Shown here piece by piece: positions 51,307-55,792 of a stretch of DNA of 55,792 nt. The position numbers were made by a program, and so were the translations under genes. The DNA is from an uncultured Prevotellaceae bacterium (GTDB taxonomy: Bacteria; Bacteroidota; Bacteroidia; Bacteroidales; Bacteroidaceae), in contig OMXX01000029.1 of NCBI GenBank assembly GCA_900315105.1, positions 1-55,792 on the forward strand. Direction: 5' to 3'. The notes beneath the pieces are model-generated. The model made no database searches. It saw only the letters and a program-made list of their open reading frames with translations, and had not been told where the DNA came from. Within the stretch, counting starts at the first letter, position 1. Each line of letters begins with the position of its first letter.

Positions 51307-51408
51307 ACAACTGCCCCCATGTACTCCTCGAACTCCTTACAAGTTGATTTTTTTATATCCCAACATCAAAAAAAAGAACAATCCTATTGTTTTCTGCGAA
51401 AAAAAATA

Positions 51409-51416
51409 TATTTTTG
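51409..51416 (+). promoter_or_regulatory. Bacteroidetes -7 box (TATTTTTG)
   Basis: TATTTTTG with TTG at 51387-51389, 19 bp upstream. 49 bp before the GH30 start. Confidence 0.72.
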
Positions 51417-51464
51417 CAATCGAAAAAGAAATCTAAACATAAAACAATCTAATAAATACTAATC

Positions 51465-53441
51465 ATGAACAAATTTACTGTAGCAGTATTATCTCTTTTG
51501 GTAAGTGCTTCTGCCTATGCAGCAAACAAGAAAGCAAGCATAAATATTGACGGTAGAGTGCAATATCAGCACGTAACAGGCTTTGGCGGCTTCTCTCCAA
51601 GTCCTACTTGGTCATATTGGCTCGGTGAAACGGAGATGAACAAACTCTTCGGTAAGGCGGATAACCAACTGGGGCTCAACGTGCTCCGTCTCTACATTGC
51701 CAACAACAAGAGCGCGTGGGGTACTGGTGTGGCTAATGCCAAGAACGCCAAGAAGAACGGAGCTTTCATTTTCGCTTCTCCTTGGTCGCCACCAGCATCA
51801 TGGAAAACGAACAATAGCGACAGCAATGGTGGTGAGTTGCTTGAATCACGCTACGAGGACTGGGCTAAATTCCTCAACTCCTATTATGAATATATGAAGG
51901 AGCAGGGCGTGGAAATTGATGCGGTATCTATTCAGAATGAGCCTGACTGGAATGCCGAATATCAGAGTTGTATCTGGACAGGCGAGAAATTGGCTAAGTT
52001 CCTGCGTAATTACGGCTCTCTCATCAAGTGCAAGATTATCGCCCCAGAGGCTATTCACTTTACAAAGGACATTCACGAGGCTATACTCAACGATGAAGAG
52101 GCTTGCAAGCAGCTCGACATTGTGGGCGGTCATTTCTATGGTTGGGACGGTTCTTCATATCCTCTTGCAGCACAGAAGGGTAAGGAGGTATGGATGACGG
52201 AGTTCCTTATCAATGAGCGTCAGCAGAACAATGGACAGAACATAAACTGGAAGGATGACGGTTTCCTCTTTGCCCGTAGCATTAATGATGCCATGCTCGC
52301 CAATATGAGTGCGTGGGTTCACTATTCGCTCAAGCGTTACTACGGATGTCTTGGCGATGGAAATTATGGCACAACTAACAACGCCATTACCAAGCGCGGA
52401 TATATTCTCTCGCAGTATGCTAAGTATGTATCGGGCAGTACTCGTATTCGTCACTCTCTCGATGATGCCACAGGTTCGCTTTCTTCATCCGCATATCTTT
52501 CACAGACAGGCGACAGTACTATCGTTATGGTGCTCAATCCTTCAGGCGATACGTTCACCACTACCCTATCCTTGCCATTCAACACGCTTAAAGGTAGTAT
52601 GATAGTGACAAGCGAGACTCTCAACGCCCAGAAGTCGGATGTTGCCCTTGATGCTGAGACTTATCAGCCAGAGGTTAGCGTAGCTCCTTATAGCGTGAAT
52701 ACCTTCATTTTTACGAAGAACAGCGCACGTACAGACATTCCTGATAACATTGAGGATGAGAACGTAGTCAGCATAATGACCGATGGCTACGACCTCTATG
52801 GTGCTTCATGTATTCCTGCCGGATGGCGGGCAAAGTTTGAGGATGGCATTCGTAAGGCTGGCACTTACAGCCTCGGCCCTCGTATCATGGGCTTCTCTGC
52901 CGAAGGACTCATGCAGCTCGCATTCTATTTCCGTACTGGCAACTCAAGCGACGGATATGTGAGCTATGGTGAGGAGAATAACTACCGTCTGCAACTCGAA
53001 CCAGGCAAATATACCCTTCATTACTCAACCATAGGTTGGAAGGGAACACCCAAGGTGACTGCCAATATCCTGACGACCACAGGCACTAACATAGCTTCAG
53101 CAGTCTCTACTCCAGAGTATTTCATTTCAGCAAATGGTTCGTCTGCCCGCATAACACAGGCAAGTGATTTCGCCCTTGACTTCGAGATAACCGCTACTGA
53201 TAACTACGTCCTCAGATGGGATATTGCTAAGTCTTCAGGTGGTTTGAATGAGGCTTTGGTTGGAAATGTGAAGCTTGTGCGTCATGATGCTGGTGCTACT
53301 TTGATTCAGCTTCCTGGATCATCATCAAAGAATGATGTAATCGGAATATACGACATACAAGGTCGCTCTTTGCCACAGATTCAGAATGGTATTAACATCA
53401 TTAAATATTCTGACGGCACAACGACAAAGGTGTTGAAATAA
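51465..53441 (+). CDS. Exported glycoside hydrolase family 30 xylanase-like enzyme
   Basis: 658 residues. Signal peptide MNKFTVAVLSLLVSASAYAA. The GH30 catalytic domain covers about 25-420: VTGFGGFSPSPTW opening, acid/base Glu159 in SIQNEPDW, nucleophile Glu246 in EVWMTEFLIN. This matches glucuronoxylanase/xylanase members. A C-terminal region of about 190 residues (455-625) looks like a carbohydrate-binding beta sandwich (AFYFRTGNSSDGYVSYG, KYTLHYSTIGWKGTPK), then a Bacteroidetes C-terminal tail (YDIQGRSLPQIQNGINII). Secreted or surface xylan-degrading enzyme. No SusC/SusD pair is nearby. Confidence 0.9.
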   Translation: MNKFTVAVLSLLVSASAYAANKKASINIDGRVQYQHVTGFGGFSPSPTWSYWLGETEMNKLFGKADNQLGLNVLRLYIANNKSAWGTGVANAKNAKKNGAFIFASPWSPPASWKTNNSDSNGGELLESRYEDWAKFLNSYYEYMKEQGVEIDAVSIQNEPDWNAEYQSCIWTGEKLAKFLRNYGSLIKCKIIAPEAIHFTKDIHEAILNDEEACKQLDIVGGHFYGWDGSSYPLAAQKGKEVWMTEFLINERQQNNGQNINWKDDGFLFARSINDAMLANMSAWVHYSLKRYYGCLGDGNYGTTNNAITKRGYILSQYAKYVSGSTRIRHSLDDATGSLSSSAYLSQTGDSTIVMVLNPSGDTFTTTLSLPFNTLKGSMIVTSETLNAQKSDVALDAETYQPEVSVAPYSVNTFIFTKNSARTDIPDNIEDENVVSIMTDGYDLYGASCIPAGWRAKFEDGIRKAGTYSLGPRIMGFSAEGLMQLAFYFRTGNSSDGYVSYGEENNYRLQLEPGKYTLHYSTIGWKGTPKVTANILTTTGTNIASAVSTPEYFISANGSSARITQASDFALDFEITATDNYVLRWDIAKSSGGLNEALVGNVKLVRHDAGATLIQLPGSSSKNDVIGIYDIQGRSLPQIQNGINIIKYSDGTTTKVLK

Positions 53442-53797
53442 ATATTTCAAAAAGGTTTAAGGGTTATAGGTTTAAGGTTCTTAGGTCGGATTTCTTTCAA
53501 TGGTTCTGACCTTATGACCAGACAACCTGTAAACCTTAAAACCTTATGAACAACCTTTTTTTCATAACAAATATTGGATTACTATTTTTTTCTACCTTAA
53601 ATCGCATTTTTTCGCCGTTTTTTTTGTTTATTCGATTAAAATATTTAATTTTGTCGAGGAATTACTATTCCTTATGTCAAATCATGTATAGATTCCGTCT
53701 ATACTTGCATAGACACAAACATTCGTTTATCTATGATTAAGTTCGTATATTTGCATCAGAATTCAATAAACAAGTAACAATCTAAAAAATTACAACT
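53442..53797. other. Spacer with imperfect inverted repeat and thioredoxin promoter
   Basis: 53448-53487 and 53508-53547 form an imperfect inverted repeat built of AAGGTTTAAG-like words, which probably ends the GH30 transcript. The rest is AT rich up to the promoter at 53746. No gene supported. Confidence 0.55.
53746..53753 (+). promoter_or_regulatory. Bacteroidetes -7 box (TATATTTG)
   Basis: TATATTTG followed by CATC, 45 bp before the thioredoxin start. It may drive thioredoxin, rubrerythrin and oxyR. Confidence 0.68.
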
Positions 53798-54094
53798 ATG
53801 GAGAAATTCAATGACATAATCAAGAGTGAAAAGTTGACACTTGTAGATTTCTATGCAACTTGGTGCGGTCCTTGCAAGATGATGCACCCTGTATTGGAAC
53901 AACTAAAGGAGGATCTTGGAGACAGCATACGCATAATCAAGATTGACGTAGATAAGAACGAGGCCGTCTCTATGCAATATCGCATTCAGTCAGTTCCCAC
54001 GTTTATGCTCTTCAAGAATGGCGAGGCTGTATGGCGGCAGAGTGGCACTATCAGTCTCAACGATCTTAAGGCGTTGATTTCACAGCATTTATAA
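53798..54094 (+). CDS. Thioredoxin
   Basis: 98 residues, one thioredoxin fold, cytosolic. Active site WCGPCK with Cys23 and Cys26. DFYATWCGPC and the cis-proline VPTFMLFKNGE are standard. It reduces protein disulfides and may support peroxidases. It is 46 bp before rubrerythrin on the same strand. Confidence 0.93.
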   Translation: MEKFNDIIKSEKLTLVDFYATWCGPCKMMHPVLEQLKEDLGDSIRIIKIDVDKNEAVSMQYRIQSVPTFMLFKNGEAVWRQSGTISLNDLKALISQHL

Positions 54095-54140
54095 CATATT
54101 TATTATACTAAAACATTAATTAATTAAAACTTCAAAGACT

Positions 54141-54683
54141 ATGGCAAACAAATATGCAGGCACACAGACAGAGAAGAATCTGGAGGCCGCTTTTGCTGGC
54201 GAATCACAGGCTCGTAACAAGTACACATACTTTGCATCTCGTGCGAAAAAGGACGGATTTGAGCAGATTGCATCTCTATTCCTCCAGACAGCCGACAACG
54301 AGAAAGAGCATGCAAAGATGTGGTACAAGGAACTACACGATGGTATTGGAACGACAGCCGAGAATCTTCTTGATGCTGCCGATGGTGAGAACTATGAGTG
54401 GACGGATATGTATGAGAACTTTGCAAAGACTGCCGATGAGGAGGGCTTTACTGAACTCGCAAAGAAGTTCCGTCTTGTTGCAGCTATTGAGAAGCATCAC
54501 GAAGAGCGCTATCGTGCCCTTCTGAAGAACATCGAGACTTCTCAGGTTTTCGAGAAGTCAGAGGTAAAAGTATGGGAATGCCGTAACTGCGGACATATTG
54601 TTGTTGGTACAAAGGCTCCTGATGTCTGCCCTACTTGTGATCATCCACAAGCATACTTTGAGGTTTCGGCTGACAACTTCTAA
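54141..54683 (+). CDS. rbr: Rubrerythrin
   Basis: 180 residues. N-terminal four-helix di-iron domain with ExxH and Glu ligands ([35 protein letters not shown]). C-terminal rubredoxin domain with CRNCGH and [11 protein letters not shown] binding one Fe. It reduces hydrogen peroxide in anaerobes using NADH-derived electrons. It lies between thioredoxin and oxyR; oxyR begins 2 bp after its stop. Confidence 0.95.
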   Translation: MANKYAGTQTEKNLEAAFAGESQARNKYTYFASRAKKDGFEQIASLFLQTADNEKEHAKMWYKELHDGIGTTAENLLDAADGENYEWTDMYENFAKTADEEGFTELAKKFRLVAAIEKHHEERYRALLKNIETSQVFEKSEVKVWECRNCGHIVVGTKAPDVCPTCDHPQAYFEVSADNF

Positions 54684-54685
54684 GA

Positions 54686-55612
54686 ATGACTCTTCAACAA
54701 CTCAGATATATCACAGCTGTCAACCGCTTTCGTAGTTTTGCGAAAGCGGCTGACTCTTGTAATGTCACTCAGCCAACTCTGAGTGCTATGATTGTGAAGC
54801 TTGAAGAGGAAATTGACATTCGCATCTTCGAGCGCACTAACAAATTAGTCTCCCCTACCCTTGCCGGTATGAAGATCATCCGTCAGGCAGAGAAAATATT
54901 GATGGAGGTTGACAGAATCGGCGAAATAGTATCAGAGGACAAGGGGAATATCGGCGGCAAGTTCAATCTTTCGGTAGGTCCAACCATTGCCCCATACATT
55001 CTCCCAAAGTTCATCAAGCATTATCGGGAATCCTATCCTTCTGTGGAGCTGTCAATAAAGGAACTGAAAGCCGACTTTATGCTTGAAGCCTTACTGAAAG
55101 GTGAAATAGATGCAGGTATAGCAATATCAGACAACATGCGTGATGGTGTGCTTGAGATACCTCTTTATACAGAGAAGTTCCTTGTATATCTTGCTGAAAG
55201 CTGCTGGCGCAAGCTGCCAGTATTCAAGCCAGAGAATCTTGAACACGAGAATATGTGGATAATGAAGGATGCCCAATGTCTTCGTGATAGCGCATTCTCT
55301 TTTTGCAAGGCAAGGAGCATAGGCAACAACATCTATGAGGCCGGAAGCATAGACACCCTTATCCGTATTGTGGATGAGAATGGCGGTTTTACCATCATCC
55401 CAGAGATGCATCTGCCATTCCTTAGCGAGAAACAGCGAGAGAATGTCCGTCGTATAGATGGAGATTATCTTTCACAACGTAGAGTGTCTTTATACATAAA
55501 GCATGACTATATCCGTCAGCGAATGCTCAACACCATTACCGATACCCTCAAAGACTTTATGCCCAAAGGCATGCTTGGTGAAGGAATCATGAAATATGGC
55601 ATCAAGCTATAA
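54686..55612 (+). CDS. oxyR: OxyR-type LysR regulator
   Basis: 308 residues. N-terminal winged helix (about 1-60; FRSFAKAADSCNVTQPTLSAMIVKLEE), C-terminal periplasmic-binding-like sensor. Cys198 and Cys207 in QCLRDSAFSFCKA match the spacing and context of the peroxide-sensing Cys199/Cys208 of E. coli OxyR. It activates peroxide-defence genes. ATG lies 2 bp after the rubrerythrin stop, so the regulator is co-transcribed with a likely target, suggesting autoregulation. Confidence 0.92.
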   Translation: MTLQQLRYITAVNRFRSFAKAADSCNVTQPTLSAMIVKLEEEIDIRIFERTNKLVSPTLAGMKIIRQAEKILMEVDRIGEIVSEDKGNIGGKFNLSVGPTIAPYILPKFIKHYRESYPSVELSIKELKADFMLEALLKGEIDAGIAISDNMRDGVLEIPLYTEKFLVYLAESCWRKLPVFKPENLEHENMWIMKDAQCLRDSAFSFCKARSIGNNIYEAGSIDTLIRIVDENGGFTIIPEMHLPFLSEKQRENVRRIDGDYLSQRRVSLYIKHDYIRQRMLNTITDTLKDFMPKGMLGEGIMKYGIKL

Positions 55613-55632
55613 ACTCGATCCTACCACCTATA

Positions 55633-55650
55633 GTTAACGTGAGTTCGATG
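55633..55650. repeat. Intergenic motif GTTAACGTGAGTTCGATG
   Basis: Near-identical to the complement of 15036-15053 and related to 641-656. Confidence 0.55.
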
Positions 55651-55694
55651 AATTTCTCTATTCGTATGTCATTGAATATCATGTGGTTGAAAAA

Positions 55695-55792
55695 GCTCTG
55701 AAGGAGCGGCACCTAAAAGGGCAGTCCGTGAGGGCTGTTATATTTGCCGTTATTAGAGGGATGAGGTCTGAAGGACCGACACCTAAAGTCTT
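55695..55792. repeat. REP-like hairpin direct repeats at the window end
   Basis: GCTCTGAAGGAGC (55695-55707) and GGTCTGAAGGACC (55765-55777) are small hairpins with different stems but the same TGAAG loop. Both are followed by GRCACCTAAA. A third hairpin, CAGTCCGTGAGGGCTG, lies between. Spacing is 70 nt. The array probably continues past the window. Confidence 0.65.

Larger units (their letters stand above)
50849..51464. other. Gene-free spacer between BspA-type and GH30 genes
   Basis: It holds the two divergent promoters, an 11-nt array (51069-51145) and a 17-nt inverted repeat (51254-51306). No gene seen. Confidence 0.65.

Noticed and set aside
53320..53438. Type IX secretion C-terminal domain on the GH30 enzyme
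   Set aside because: The YDIQGR...GINIIKYSDGTTTKVLK tail resembles such domains, but it is shorter and equally like the common non-sorting tail; I could not decide, so no claim is made.
53546..53740. 64-codon plus-strand frame in the spacer before thioredoxin
   Set aside because: Phe/Leu/Ile-rich because of AT-rich DNA; it overlaps an inverted repeat and has no promoter.

Overview
This window is a gene-dense piece of a Bacteroidetes chromosome, most likely from the Prevotellaceae. The evidence is the recurring TAnnTTTG promoter -7 box (about twenty good matches), weak or absent Shine-Dalgarno sites, and phylum-restricted families (DUF3256, DUF4494, DUF4369, BspA-type leucine-rich repeats, DnaX arrangement). 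Xylan-active enzymes (GH30, GH3, CBM48/CE1-type and other esterases) fit a gut or rumen plant-fibre degrader. The genus is an inference. I found no rRNA, tRNA, CRISPR array, transposase or phage gene.

Layout. 1-853 has no conventional gene. It holds an inverted-repeat element, a promoter with a structured leader and two overlapping mini-ORFs, and an opposing terminator-ended small RNA. 854-10579 is housekeeping: DUF3256, a TPR protein, a LolC/E-like permease, an aminotransferase, DUF4494, YggS and a giant TamB-like protein. 10607-14158 is a Dna2-like nuclease-helicase. 15533-18688 is a solitary type ISP restriction-modification enzyme, set off by a 1.4 kb repeat-rich gap. 19038-28658 carries GlsB, DUF1294, a nitroreductase, an esterase, an exported flavodoxin, a lipoprotein, a HAD phosphatase and a probable operon running from a phosphodiesterase through two metallo-beta-lactamase-fold proteins, YjbQ and a TerB-DnaJ protein to a flavin reductase. 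29271-33427 has an Old Yellow Enzyme-type reductase and an esterase pair. 33887-39755 has dnaX, a DivIC-like protein, a membrane protein and the DUF4369-pyrC-plsC run. 40004-43800 has a PH-domain protein, a small unknown protein, an aldo/keto reductase-esterase pair and an SGNH hydrolase. 44116-53441 has a histidine-rich exported protein, MgtC, a DUF1573-GH3 fusion, a BspA-type surface protein and a GH30 xylanase. 53798-55612 is an oxidative-stress group: thioredoxin, rubrerythrin and OxyR.

The non-coding DNA is the most unusual part. Four separate repeat systems recur. (1) Inverted-repeat elements whose arms have an 8-nt internal period and which lie around or beside long AT palindromes (about 1-267, 15213-15430, 44976-45442). 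(2) Arrays with an exact 11-nt period, sometimes switching to the inverted orientation (5339, 14338, 33690, 44727, 51069). (3) A structured RNA leader that follows a TTTGCACTC start (387, 18936, 43988, and 29014 on the minus strand). (4) A minus-strand small RNA with an identical 5' part and a different terminator hairpin at two loci (717-797 and 39760-39841). In addition, REP-like GC palindromes lie between genes and also inside coding sequence, including in frame within the helicase. None of these is explained by the protein-coding genes. They are the best candidates for undescribed biology here, though the RNA families may match known Bacteroidales motifs.
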